Source: Bacteroidales bacterium (GTDB lineage: Bacteria > Bacteroidota > Bacteroidia > Bacteroidales > UBA12077). Taken from it: a DNA stretch of 34,689 nucleotides. The position numbers were made by a program, and so were the translations under genes. The stretch covers positions 1 through 34,689 of the forward strand of contig JAHOYT010000101.1 of assembly GCA_019038645.1 (NCBI GenBank). The letters are read 5' to 3'. Shown piece after piece: positions 7,875-16,515 of this stretch. Numbering within the stretch: position 1 is the first letter of the stretch; every line of letters begins with the position of its first letter. The notes below the pieces were generated by a model. The model searched no databases. It saw only the letters and a program-made list of their open reading frames with translations, and was not told the DNA's origin.

Positions 7875-8642
7875 CTACGAATTAAAATTTCTTAGCTTAA
7901 TGGCAGTCAATACTTTTTTAGTATACCGAGGGAAATCACTATTAAGCATCCAGCTAAAATATCCCTGATCTTTTGCTAAAACAGATTCAACTGTTTGGCC
8001 TTTGTATTTCCCAAAATTAAAAACCTCCTCATCTTTATCATTAAAAACAATTCTTCCTGCAAAATCTACATTTTTATTGTGCGAGGAGAACTCAGAAAGT
8101 TCTTCCACATCATTATTCAAATTAGAATAACGATCAATCTGTGCTTTCAAAATTTCATATGTTGCTATAGTATCTGCCTCTGCACTATGTGCATTATCTA
8201 AATTCTTTGAGCAATAAAATTTATATGCAGCACTTAAGGTACGTTGTTCCATTTTATGGAAAATTACCTGCACATCTATAAATCGATGCTTTTTCAAATC
8301 TACATCTACCTCAACTCTCAAAAATTCTTCGGCTAATAATGGAATATCAAATTTATTCGAATTGTATCCTGCCAGATCGCTACCTTCAATAAATTTAGCA
8401 ATTTCCCTGGCTACTGTTTTAAAAGTTGGTTCATCCTTAACATCCTCATCGCTAATACCATGTATTTCTGTTACTTGTGGAGGAATCGGCATTTCAGGAT
8501 TAATTCTCATCGTTTTTATTTCTTCTTTTCCATCCGGAAGAACTTTTAACAAAGAGATTTCAACTATTCTATCGTTAGCTACATCAACTCCGGTTGTTTC
8601 CAGATCGAAAAAAACAATCGATTTTTTTAAATTCAGTTCCAT
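7875..8642 (-). CDS. DnaQ-like 3'-5' exonuclease with C-terminal DUF3820-like domain
   Basis: A 255-residue DEDDh exonuclease. Catalytic residues are Asp13 and Glu15 (FFDLETTG), Asp99 (YNSNKFDIPLL), His152 and Asp157 (HSAEADT). After a linker, residues about 196-250 form a second small domain (FNFGKYKGQTVESV) like DUF3820, which is often found joined to exonucleases. It degrades single-stranded DNA or RNA ends or acts as a proofreading-type subunit. It lies directly downstream of dnaN on the same strand, 75 bp away, but a strong terminator lies between them. I see no clear clamp-binding motif at its C-terminus. Confidence 0.9.
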   Translation of the reverse strand: MELNLKKSIVFFDLETTGVDVANDRIVEISLLKVLPDGKEEIKTMRINPEMPIPPQVTEIHGISDEDVKDEPTFKTVAREIAKFIEGSDLAGYNSNKFDIPLLAEEFLRVEVDVDLKKHRFIDVQVIFHKMEQRTLSAAYKFYCSKNLDNAHSAEADTIATYEILKAQIDRYSNLNNDVEELSEFSSHNKNVDFAGRIVFNDKDEEVFNFGKYKGQTVESVLAKDQGYFSWMLNSDFPRYTKKVLTAIKLRNFNS

Positions 8643-8665
8643 TATTTTGTTTTTAATAATCGTTG

Positions 8666-8696
8666 AAAAAAAAAGAGTTTCAATTGAAACTCTTTT
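8666..8696 (-). terminator. Rho-independent terminator after dnaN
   Basis: A perfect 26-nt palindrome at 8671-8696 (centre TTTCAATTGAAA) is followed on the minus strand by nine T residues (plus-strand A run 8666-8674). It lies 22 nt past the dnaN stop and separates dnaN from the exonuclease gene. Confidence 0.9.
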
Positions 8697-8717
8697 CTAT
8701 TATCAATATATAAAATA

Positions 8718-9848
8718 TTAAACGTTAATCATCATTGGCATTAATAACATCAATACATCTTCGTCATCGTTTTCTTTTTCGGCAGGGAATAAAATTCCCG
8801 CACGCGATGGATCAGATAATTCAACCAATACATCCGTAGAAGCAATGTTCGATAAAATTTCGATTAAGAAAGATGATTTAAAACCAATTTCCATATCGTC
8901 TCCTTCGTACTGACAATTTAAACGTTCGTTTGCAGAAATTGAGAAATCAATATCCTGAGCTGAAACATTTAATTGATTTCCTTTTAAATCAAGTTTTACA
9001 AGGTTACTTGCCTGATTTGAGAATAATGCAACACGTTTTAATGCATTGTACATTTCCAAACGATCAATAGTTAATTTGTTTGGATTATTAGTAGGAATAA
9101 CTGAATTGTAACTTGGATAATTTCCTTCTACTAATCGTGAAACTAACTTGTAATTTGATAAAGTGAAAAATGCATTTTTATCATCGAACTCAACTGTTAC
9201 ATCATTTTCCTCTTTTGGAAGAATTGCTTTTAATAACGAAGCTGGTTTTTTTGGTAAAATGAAAGATGATTCCTGTTCTGCTTTAACATCATTTCTACGA
9301 TAACGCACTAATTTGTGTGCATCAGAAGCCACAAATGTCATATTATCGGGAAATAATTCAATGTAAATACCATTCATTACCGGGCGTAATTCATCATCAG
9401 CTGTTGCAAATAATGTTTTTGTAATTCCTGTTAACAACACATCGGCGGTTAATTGAATAGAAGTTTTCTGGTCATCCTTAATAACCGGCAGTTGTGGGAA
9501 ATCTTCTCCATTTTGACCAACAATATTATACTTACCATTTTCTGTTGTTATAACAACACCAAATGTTTCATTGTTAATATCAAAAGTTAATGGTTGGTCA
9601 GGAAATTCTTTTAAAGTATCGGTTAAGATTCTGGCAGGAATTGCAATACTTCCTTCATCGGTTACATTTTCAAGAGAAATTGTAGTAATCAATGTAGTTT
9701 CCAAATCAGATGCAGTAACCTTCAACTCTTTATCATTTAACTGAAAAAGAAAATTATCAAGTATTGGCAAGGTATTTTTATTACTTATTACCCTACTAAT
9801 TGCCTGCAAATGGCTCAATAACTCTGTACTGGAAATAACAAACTTCAT
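8718..9848 (-). CDS. dnaN: DNA polymerase III beta subunit (sliding clamp)
   Basis: A 376-residue sliding clamp, the normal length for three tandem clamp domains of about 120 residues. It begins MKFVISSTELLSHLQAISRVI and includes the typical segments ILDNFLF, VTASDLETT and EDFPQLP. It ends MLLMPMMINV, a clamp-type C-terminus. It forms a ring dimer that tethers the replicative polymerase to DNA. The gene is not beside dnaA or recF here. Instead it lies downstream of the gldF-gldG-DUF4340 run (113 bp gap) and upstream of a DnaQ-like exonuclease. Confidence 0.97.
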   Translation of the reverse strand: MKFVISSTELLSHLQAISRVISNKNTLPILDNFLFQLNDKELKVTASDLETTLITTISLENVTDEGSIAIPARILTDTLKEFPDQPLTFDINNETFGVVITTENGKYNIVGQNGEDFPQLPVIKDDQKTSIQLTADVLLTGITKTLFATADDELRPVMNGIYIELFPDNMTFVASDAHKLVRYRRNDVKAEQESSFILPKKPASLLKAILPKEENDVTVEFDDKNAFFTLSNYKLVSRLVEGNYPSYNSVIPTNNPNKLTIDRLEMYNALKRVALFSNQASNLVKLDLKGNQLNVSAQDIDFSISANERLNCQYEGDDMEIGFKSSFLIEILSNIASTDVLVELSDPSRAGILFPAEKENDDEDVLMLLMPMMINV

Positions 9849-9909
9849 TTGTTTCTATTTTAAATTTTTAAACGACTTTCTTAAATTCTGTGTGAACTAA
9901 ATCAATTAT

Positions 9910-9940
9910 CAATTATACGAAAAATTTATCAAGTAGCCAA
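9910..9940 (-). promoter_or_regulatory. Possible dnaN promoter
   Basis: On the minus strand a TTG (9938-9940) is followed after 20 nt by TATAATTG (9910-9917), one base off TAnnTTTG. The leader would be about 55 nt. The spacing is right but the match is imperfect. Confidence 0.35.
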
Positions 9941-9961
9941 CAGGCCTTAACGAATTTTGTG

Positions 9962-10954
9962 CTAACGAAAATAATCAATTTCTTTCAATAAAGGATCAAA
10001 TATGTAATATTGAATTATTAATAATTCATTATTTTCATTAAATGAGGCATACGCTCTGTTAAAATCATATTTTATTTTTTCACCAAACTCATCAAACTCT
10101 TTTTCCGATGGTCTTCTGTATATTTTCAATTCATTTATTGACCCGTTAATATCTTCTACACTAAGTACAGAATATGGACGGGAATTAAATATTGAATCTG
10201 AAACAGACTGAGATAAATTTGCAACAATATTTTCGAAAACAATATTTTGAAAATAAGTTAAATATCTGGTTAATTTTTCCACGTTAAAGTTATCAACATA
10301 TGAATCAGTAAAGGTTTGTTTTAATGCGATTGAACCATCCTCAGAATTAATGACTGAAAATGATTTTTCGGTATTTTCGGGATAAGATACAGATATCCTT
10401 TTTATATCCTGTTGCTGATAATCAAACAAGGTCTTATCTCTCCAAAAATTCTTGTCTGTAATAAATAAATCAGCAACATTACCTTTATACGATGGAATTC
10501 TTACAAGAAAAGGTTCACGCGACCTGTATTTCATCATATAAGTTTTTTCAGAGTTCATTGCAGGTCTACTTACATAGTATTTACGGTGAGTTCTTTTGTT
10601 TTTAATAATTTCGACCAGCACTCCTTCAGATTCCAGAATGCCTCGAATTTGCTCCTTTTCTGTTTTTGAAACCGGAGAAAAAATATCGATCAGGCTTAAA
10701 GCGGTAACAAAGTTTTTAATGTTATTTTCACGTGCTCTATACTTATTATTAACTCTCCAGTAATCAGAGTTCTTGTTAAGGTTTATCTGATGTTCACCTG
10801 AAGAAATTCTTATCTCTGTTATTTCGTCCGGCTTGTCAATGGGAAAATTAGAATAACGAATATTTAACGTTCCTTCTGTATTTGAAAAATAATATATTGC
10901 GGCAAAAACAATTACGATTATTAAAATAATTATATATCCTTTTTTATTTCTCAT
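9962..10954 (-). CDS. DUF4340-type membrane-anchored protein
   Basis: A 330-residue protein with one N-terminal membrane helix (about 5-24, GYIIILIIVIVFAAIYYF) and a large predicted periplasmic domain. The early segment (FPIDKPDEITEIRISSG, then YWRVNNKYRARENNIKNFVTALSLI) is typical of DUF4340 proteins, which often sit directly after a GldG-like gene in ABC transporter operons. Here it starts 10 nt after the gldG stop, so it is very likely part of the same operon and complex. No enzymatic motif is seen. A role as an accessory periplasmic subunit of the GldFG transporter is inferred from position. Confidence 0.8.
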   Translation of the reverse strand: MRNKKGYIIILIIVIVFAAIYYFSNTEGTLNIRYSNFPIDKPDEITEIRISSGEHQINLNKNSDYWRVNNKYRARENNIKNFVTALSLIDIFSPVSKTEKEQIRGILESEGVLVEIIKNKRTHRKYYVSRPAMNSEKTYMMKYRSREPFLVRIPSYKGNVADLFITDKNFWRDKTLFDYQQQDIKRISVSYPENTEKSFSVINSEDGSIALKQTFTDSYVDNFNVEKLTRYLTYFQNIVFENIVANLSQSVSDSIFNSRPYSVLSVEDINGSINELKIYRRPSEKEFDEFGEKIKYDFNRAYASFNENNELLIIQYYIFDPLLKEIDYFR

Positions 10955-10964
10955 TCGGGTGATT

Positions 10965-12680
10965 TTATGCGTATTTTCTTTTACGTAAAAATGTTAATAA
11001 AACTCCAAACAAAATAACCAATAACACCGGAAATACAGTATTAATTAATTGCCATTTTACTCTTTCGTCTTTGACTCTGGCCTTATCCAGTATACGAAGT
11101 TTTATTTCACGTGATCGAATGTTAAGAATCCCGCTTTCATCAACCAGATAATGAACTGCATTCATAACAAAATCTTTGTTACCATAAGTTTGCTGAGTAT
11201 ATCTGTCAAAACCCAGCGGTGAAATGAAAACACCATCAGGTCTGTGCCGGACATCATTTCTGATAATATCTACATCAGAAACAACAATCATTCTGGTTGA
11301 AATACTTTTTTCTTTAAACTCAAATTCTGTATCCGAAATAAAACTATTTACCGACCTGTTTTTAAATACCGACTCAAAATTCCCTTTTAAACTTACTGCA
11401 ACAGAATTAAACGGTTGATTAAAAGTTGAAGGATCAACCTGCTCTTTAAGTTGTTCCAGGTTTACCAACAAAGGAACATTTAATACTCTTGAATTAACCG
11501 ACGAAAACAATAAAGACTGTTTTTTAATTTCTTCATTATTGCCAACCGTATCAATTAATGCCGGAAACTCTGATTTAATCATGTTCAGGTTTCTGGTAAC
11601 CGGATTGTTATCCGGGGCAACAAGTAATGGAAAATACAACCATGGCGCAGGAGTAAATTTTGCTTGAGTTCCGGCAATAGCAGTATTTACAGGAATCACA
11701 GCACAATTTATATCCTGAATTACATTTGGATTCACTCTTACGCCGTATCTGAAAAGCTGATCGTTCAGGTTAACATCATTATAAAATACAAATGTTGAGC
11801 TTCCTGTTGAAAGGCTATCCATGCTAACCCTAACCGATTCTACAAACCACAGCACTTTACCTCCGTTCATAATGTACTGATCAAGAATGAACTTACTTTT
11901 TTCTGTATATGGTTCGGCTGGTCCGGCTATAATTACAACATCATAAGGATCAAGAATATTTACGTAATCCTTAATTGTAACTCTGTCAATATCATAAAAT
12001 TCATTTAAAGCTCTTGTTATATCACCAGTGTTGTACTCGTCCAGCTCTCCCTGACCTTCAATAAAGGCAACTTTTTTTCGCTTGCTGGTAGTTATTTTTC
12101 TTATTGCATTAATAAATTCATATTCCAGAGTCTGTATTGACTTATTCAGATTCACATCAGCTGAGAATCCCGGATTATTTACAAGCAAATTTACAGGAGT
12201 CTCATTTTCTTTATAAGTTATTATTGCCCCGGGAAATAAAATTTTTTCAGCTAATCCGCCCTCTTCATCCCTATCTTTTACATTTGTCGGTTTTAAACCT
12301 CTATCAAATAAATCCTGAAATATGGCATTTCTTTCAGACTGATTATTTGACTTTGCAGGATTAACAAACTGATATTGAATATTTTTTCCGGCTACAACTC
12401 TGAATTCCTCCATTAATTCTTTAGTCGATTTTTTCATGCGCTGGAATCCTATGGGCATATCTCCGTCGAGGTAAATCTCAATATACACGTAATCATCCAG
12501 GGAATCAAGAATACTAACGCTTGCATCAGATAATGTATATCTTTTATCTGATGTTAAATCAAGACGAAAATAAGCATTGGATGAAATGTAATTAACTAAT
12601 AGAATAATTACAAGAACTATTATCAGATGAATTATATTTTCTTTCCTTAAATTTTTCTTCATAGTAATAAGTTTTACCAT
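10965..12680 (-). CDS. gldG: Gliding motility-associated ABC transporter substrate-binding protein GldG
   Basis: A 571-residue protein with an N-terminal membrane helix (about 17-37), the family's RLDLTSDKRYTLS segment just after it, a large periplasmic region, and a C-terminal helix (about 546-564) ending in basic residues. This matches GldG. With GldF (permease) and GldA (ATPase) it forms an ABC complex linked to gliding in Flavobacteriia; in non-gliding Bacteroidota its cargo is unknown. The chosen start overlaps the gldF stop by 7 nt. A second in-frame ATG at 12662 (MKKNLRKEN) fits homologous N-termini slightly better and would leave an 11-nt gap. Confidence 0.88.
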   Translation of the reverse strand: MVKLITMKKNLRKENIIHLIIVLVIILLVNYISSNAYFRLDLTSDKRYTLSDASVSILDSLDDYVYIEIYLDGDMPIGFQRMKKSTKELMEEFRVVAGKNIQYQFVNPAKSNNQSERNAIFQDLFDRGLKPTNVKDRDEEGGLAEKILFPGAIITYKENETPVNLLVNNPGFSADVNLNKSIQTLEYEFINAIRKITTSKRKKVAFIEGQGELDEYNTGDITRALNEFYDIDRVTIKDYVNILDPYDVVIIAGPAEPYTEKSKFILDQYIMNGGKVLWFVESVRVSMDSLSTGSSTFVFYNDVNLNDQLFRYGVRVNPNVIQDINCAVIPVNTAIAGTQAKFTPAPWLYFPLLVAPDNNPVTRNLNMIKSEFPALIDTVGNNEEIKKQSLLFSSVNSRVLNVPLLVNLEQLKEQVDPSTFNQPFNSVAVSLKGNFESVFKNRSVNSFISDTEFEFKEKSISTRMIVVSDVDIIRNDVRHRPDGVFISPLGFDRYTQQTYGNKDFVMNAVHYLVDESGILNIRSREIKLRILDKARVKDERVKWQLINTVFPVLLVILFGVLLTFLRKRKYA

Positions 12681-13405
12681 TTTCTGCTTTGCAGTATTGT
12701 TTTTGTAACTAACAGAAAAAATGCAATAACACTGGTAAAATAAATCATATCCCTACTGTCAATTACTCCCCTGCTCATTGATTTGTAATGTTCGTTAATT
12801 CCCAGGTTAATAATAAACCCATCAATACTTCTAAAAACTGCCAGCTCGCTTAAGTAATCAAATCCGATATAAACAAGAAAACATAGAAGCATTCCAAGAA
12901 CAAATGCAACGATCTGATTTTCAGTAAACGAAGAAGACAGAACTCCAATTGCAACATAAATTGCAGCAAGAAAGAACAGTCCTATAAATGAACCCCATGT
13001 CCCACCTGTATCAATATTTCCAACTGGGTTTCCTAATTTATATACTGAGTAAAAATAAATTAGTGCAGGCAATATGGAAAACAACACTAACAACAAGCCA
13101 GCCAGATATTTGGCGAATATAATCTGAAAATCGGTTATTGGACGCGTATAAAGTAACTCTATTGTTCCCGACTTTTTTTCATCGGCAAACATTCTCATTG
13201 TAACCGCAGGAGCCAAAAATAAAAACACCCAGGGAGCAATAATAAATAATGTGTCAAGTGTAGCATATCCACTATCCAGAACATTATAAGTGCCCGGAAA
13301 AACCCACATAAACAAACCGTTAATTACCAGAAAAACAATAATAACAATATAACCGGTTAAAGTACTGAAGAAACTCCTGATTTCTTTCCTTAAAAGCGTA
13401 TACAT
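12674..13405 (-). CDS. gldF: Gliding motility-associated ABC transporter permease GldF
   Basis: A 243-residue ABC-2 type permease with about six membrane segments. The start MYTLLRKEIRSFFSTLTGYIV is the characteristic GldF N-terminus, and the loop FADEKKSGTIELLYTRPI is the conserved ABC-2 coupling segment. A longer open frame reaches 13501, but its first 32 codons would begin upstream of the predicted promoter (TAAATTTG at 13426-13433) and do not look like GldF, so I chose 13405. It is the first gene of the gldF-gldG-DUF4340 operon. The ATPase GldA is not encoded in this window. Confidence 0.9.
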   Translation of the reverse strand: MYTLLRKEIRSFFSTLTGYIVIIVFLVINGLFMWVFPGTYNVLDSGYATLDTLFIIAPWVFLFLAPAVTMRMFADEKKSGTIELLYTRPITDFQIIFAKYLAGLLLVLFSILPALIYFYSVYKLGNPVGNIDTGGTWGSFIGLFFLAAIYVAIGVLSSSFTENQIVAFVLGMLLCFLVYIGFDYLSELAVFRSIDGFIINLGINEHYKSMSRGVIDSRDMIYFTSVIAFFLLVTKTILQSRKW

Positions 13406-13425
13406 AGTTAGTTTTTTATTGAACA

Positions 13426-13455
13426 CAAATTTAGCTTTTAAATTTTTTAAACAAA
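13426..13455 (-). promoter_or_regulatory. Predicted promoter of the gldF operon
   Basis: On the minus strand TTTG (13452-13455) is followed by 18 nt and TAAATTTG (13426-13433). Transcription would start near 13419, leaving a leader of about 14 nt before the ATG at 13405. This supports the shorter gldF start. Confidence 0.65.
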
Positions 13456-13493
13456 ACCCTGAATTGCTAATTTCCGAATACTTCAGCATATTA

Positions 13494-13523
13494 TTGTTCA
13501 TGCAAAATCAATTGCTAATTTTG
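13494..13523 (+). promoter_or_regulatory. Predicted promoter of the lipid A deacylase gene
   Basis: TTG (13494-13496), 19 nt, then TAATTTTG (13516-13523), an exact TAnnTTTG match. Transcription would start near 13530, 20 nt before the ATG at 13550. A GTG at 13523 that would extend the frame lies within this box and is unlikely to be used. Confidence 0.7.
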
Positions 13524-13549
13524 TGGAAAGGTTACTGTATAATTATAGA

Positions 13550-14653
13550 ATGATCATAAAACGACAAATTATAGTTTTCATTGTATTGGTTTTTCCGTTT
13601 ATTGTTAGCGGACAAAGTAATAAATTCAATCTTGAAAGTTTATCTGTTGAAGCCAATTACGGTTACGGATTTATTATGCCACATCATAATTCTATAGAAT
13701 ATTTTGTTGAAGATCATATTAAGACATTTGATCTGAAATTGACAAAATCTACATATGGAAATAAATACTGGAATCAATTGTACCGTTATCCCCACTACGG
13801 AATTGGATTTTACAGGTCAAATCTTGGAAATGATGATGTTTTTGGGTATGCGAATGCTTTGTATACGTTTGTTAAAGTTCCGTTTTTTGGTAGCTCAAAC
13901 AAGACTAATTTAAGTTGGCAAATATCTTTTGGGGCTTCGTATTTAACAGATTATTTTGACCTTGAAGATAATCCTCAAAACCTTGCAATTGGCTCTAATT
14001 TAAATATATTCATAGATCTTAGTCTTCAATCCACAATTCTTCTTTCGAAAAAATTATCGCTTACAAATGGTATTCGGTTCACACATTTTTCCAATGGGAA
14101 AATAAAATCTCCCAACAAAGGATTGAATGTTATTTCAGGTTCTGTTGGTATAGCGTATCATTTAAAAGATAAACCTGAACGAATACAAATTGAGCTCCCT
14201 CATATAGAATCTAAAAATGAATATACCATACTTTATGCCGTTGGGATAAAAACCATATCACGATATGAGCCGGGTTATTATTATGCCTCATCGTTAATGC
14301 TTGATTATAAAAGAAATTATTCTTTAAAAGGAAGATGGGTTTTAGGAACTGATATTTTTTTTGATGGAACCAACAGGCAATATTCCGGTAATACAGAAAA
14401 AGCCGATATAATAAATTCAGATTTATACCAGGTTGGATTACATGCCGGACACGATCTGGTTATGGGGCATCTGGCATTAGTAGTTAATATTGGAGGATAT
14501 ATTTATGCACCTGTTGAGGTTTTAGCTCCTTTTTACAGCCGGATTGGTTTGCGATACAGAATTAAAGAAAAATTCATTGCTAACTTAACTCTTAAATCGC
14601 ATTATGCGAAAGCAAGTTATTTTGAATGGGGAATTGGCTATGTATTTAATTAA
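13550..14653 (+). CDS. PagL-like lipid A 3-O-deacylase, outer membrane
   Basis: A 367-residue exported protein with a signal peptide (about 1-21, ending FIVSGQ) followed by beta-rich, aromatic sequence that suits an outer-membrane barrel. The motif THFSNG (178-183) holds the His-x-Ser pair found in PagL-type acyloxyacyl hydrolases, and the surrounding GIRFTHFSNGKIKSPNKGLN is typical. PagL removes the 3-linked acyl chain from lipid A. This protein is roughly twice the size of proteobacterial PagL: the C-terminal half (about 205-367) repeats the barrel-like pattern (VGLHAGHDL, IGLRYRIKEK). An enzyme of this family is likely, but activity is unproven. The DUF2807 gene follows 16 nt later. Confidence 0.75.
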   Translation: MIIKRQIIVFIVLVFPFIVSGQSNKFNLESLSVEANYGYGFIMPHHNSIEYFVEDHIKTFDLKLTKSTYGNKYWNQLYRYPHYGIGFYRSNLGNDDVFGYANALYTFVKVPFFGSSNKTNLSWQISFGASYLTDYFDLEDNPQNLAIGSNLNIFIDLSLQSTILLSKKLSLTNGIRFTHFSNGKIKSPNKGLNVISGSVGIAYHLKDKPERIQIELPHIESKNEYTILYAVGIKTISRYEPGYYYASSLMLDYKRNYSLKGRWVLGTDIFFDGTNRQYSGNTEKADIINSDLYQVGLHAGHDLVMGHLALVVNIGGYIYAPVEVLAPFYSRIGLRYRIKEKFIANLTLKSHYAKASYFEWGIGYVFN

Positions 14654-14669
14654 TAGTGGAAAATTAAGA

Positions 14670-15392
14670 ATGAAGAATTATTTGTTTATACTGATTTTAT
14701 TCTTTTTCACATCATGTGATAATGCACTTTTTAATGAGGGTGATATTATTACTAAAAATATTGAAATCTCAGATTTTATAGAAATTCATGTTAACGACAT
14801 ATTTGAAATAAATTTGATTCAGGATACGGTTTGTAAAATTGAAGTTATTGCCGGAAGTAATCTTATTCCAAATCTTGAATTTAATGTTGATGAGGATAAA
14901 AAGCTTTCTATTAATGATAATAATACGGCTCGATGGTCGAGAGATTACGATAAAATAGAATTAAATATTTCAGTAGATACATTATGGTTTCTGAGATTAA
15001 ATTCTTCATCAAAAATCGTTTCACAAAACACTCTAATTACACCTGAATTAAAAATAATATCAATAACAGATTATTCAGAAATTGACATTAAATTAAAATG
15101 TGATAACTGCTATATTGTCAATTCAGAAACATCAGGAGGAATAATTAATCTAAATGGAGAAACAAATTCTTTTACAATTTGGGCACGAGCATCCCTTCAA
15201 ATAAACGCTGAGAAATTTATGGCTAATTATGTTACTGTAAAAACTGAAAGCATTGGAGATTGTTACATACATGTGAACAAGGAACTTTCTGTTGAAGTAT
15301 TTCGTTCAGGGTATGTTTATTATATCGGAGATCCTTATAAAATTGAATATATTAACGAAAAAGCAAAAGAGCAATTAATAAAAATAGATTGA
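14670..15392 (+). CDS. DUF2807 (head GIN domain) lipoprotein
   Basis: A 240-residue lipoprotein. The signal MKNYLFILILFFFTSC has a lipobox with the modified cysteine at residue 16. The rest is a right-handed beta-helix-like DUF2807 domain, with phrases such as IEISDFIEIHVNDIFEINLIQD and LNSSSKIVSQN. A longer frame begins at 14604 inside the upstream gene, but only the ATG at 14670 puts a proper lipoprotein signal at the N-terminus. Function of the family is unknown; it may bind polymers at the cell surface. It likely shares a transcript with the PagL-like gene. Its stop lies one base from the lpxB stop on the other strand. Confidence 0.82.
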   Translation: MKNYLFILILFFFTSCDNALFNEGDIITKNIEISDFIEIHVNDIFEINLIQDTVCKIEVIAGSNLIPNLEFNVDEDKKLSINDNNTARWSRDYDKIELNISVDTLWFLRLNSSSKIVSQNTLITPELKIISITDYSEIDIKLKCDNCYIVNSETSGGIINLNGETNSFTIWARASLQINAEKFMANYVTVKTESIGDCYIHVNKELSVEVFRSGYVYYIGDPYKIEYINEKAKEQLIKID

Positions 15393-15393
15393 T

Positions 15394-16515
15394 TTATTGT
15401 TGAAGATAATCGTAAATAAGTTTTGCTACCCTTTCCGAAGCCCCTGTTCCTCCGAGAACTTCCCGAAGTTGTTTATAATCATCCAACATATTATTGCGGT
15501 AAACAGTATTAAAAATTATTTTATCTAATTCTTCCTTCACCATTCCTGGATTCATATCAAACTGAAGCAACTCCTTAACCACTTCAGTATTCATAATCAG
15601 GTTCACTAATGAAGCATATTCGATTTTAATAAATTGTTTGGCAATAAAATATGTTAAATTTCCTGCCCGGTAGCAAACGACTTGTGGTACATTAAACAGC
15701 GCTGTCTCAAGGGTTGCAGTACCTGAAGTTACCAAAGCTGCAGTTGAGTTTTTTAGCACATCGTATGTTTGATTAAAAACAACTTTAACATTATGCCCCT
15801 CAATAAATTTATCGTAGTAATCGTTTTCTATTGAAGGTGCGGCAGCAATAACAAACTGATGTTCCTTGTAATTCGGTATAATTTCCAGCATAATACCCAA
15901 ATTCCGGTCAATCTCTTGTTTGCGACTTCCGGCCAGAATTCCTATAACAGATTTATTCTCCAGATTATTTCTTTTAATAAAATCATCAAAATTGCCTGAT
16001 TCATCAATCTTTTCCTGAACTGCATCCAGCAACGGATTTCCGGCATAATTCACAGGATAATTGTGCTTTTTAAAATATTCAACTTCAAACGGAAAAATCA
16101 CAAACATTTTATCGACAAATGCTTTTATTTTTTTTATACGTGATTCTTTCCATGCCCATATTTTAGGTGATATATAATAGTAAGTTTTTAAACCGTTTGA
16201 TTTTGCGAACTCGGCCATCCGAAGATTAAAGCCAGGATAATCAATTAAAATCACTACATCAGGTTTATAATTCAGAATATCCTGTTTGCACTCTTTAAAA
16301 AATCGCTTTATTTTCAGGATATTAACCAACACTTCAACGAATCCCATTATTGCGGTTTCTTTGTAATGCTTAACTAATTTGCCTCCCTGTGTTTTCATTA
16401 AATCGCCACCCCAAAAACGAAAGTTTGCTTCAGAGTCAACCATTTTCAAACCTCTCATAAGGTTTGATCCGTGTAAATCACCGGAAGCTTCACCTGCAAT
16501 AATATAATACTTCAT
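15394..16515 (-). CDS. lpxB: Lipid-A-disaccharide synthase
   Basis: A 373-residue family GT19 glycosyltransferase that joins UDP-2,3-diacylglucosamine and lipid X into the lipid A disaccharide at the inner face of the inner membrane. Conserved motifs are GEASGDLHG (8-16), IDYPGFNLRMA (91-101), SPKIWAWKESRI (116-127), GSRKQEI (196-202) and SGTATLET (264-271). Length is normal. Its start directly abuts the stop of the small membrane protein gene, and that gene overlaps surE, so all three are read together. It converges on the DUF2807 gene with a 1-nt gap and no room for a terminator. Confidence 0.96.
   Translation of the reverse strand: MKYYIIAGEASGDLHGSNLMRGLKMVDSEANFRFWGGDLMKTQGGKLVKHYKETAIMGFVEVLVNILKIKRFFKECKQDILNYKPDVVILIDYPGFNLRMAEFAKSNGLKTYYYISPKIWAWKESRIKKIKAFVDKMFVIFPFEVEYFKKHNYPVNYAGNPLLDAVQEKIDESGNFDDFIKRNNLENKSVIGILAGSRKQEIDRNLGIMLEIIPNYKEHQFVIAAAPSIENDYYDKFIEGHNVKVVFNQTYDVLKNSTAALVTSGTATLETALFNVPQVVCYRAGNLTYFIAKQFIKIEYASLVNLIMNTEVVKELLQFDMNPGMVKEELDKIIFNTVYRNNMLDDYKQLREVLGGTGASERVAKLIYDYLQQ

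Noticed and set aside
13406-13501. N-terminal extension of gldF
   Set aside because: It begins upstream of a consensus promoter and lacks similarity to GldF starts; the ATG at 13405 gives the typical N-terminus.
14604-14669. Upstream start for the DUF2807 gene
   Set aside because: It lies inside the preceding gene and would bury the lipoprotein signal that starts at 14670.
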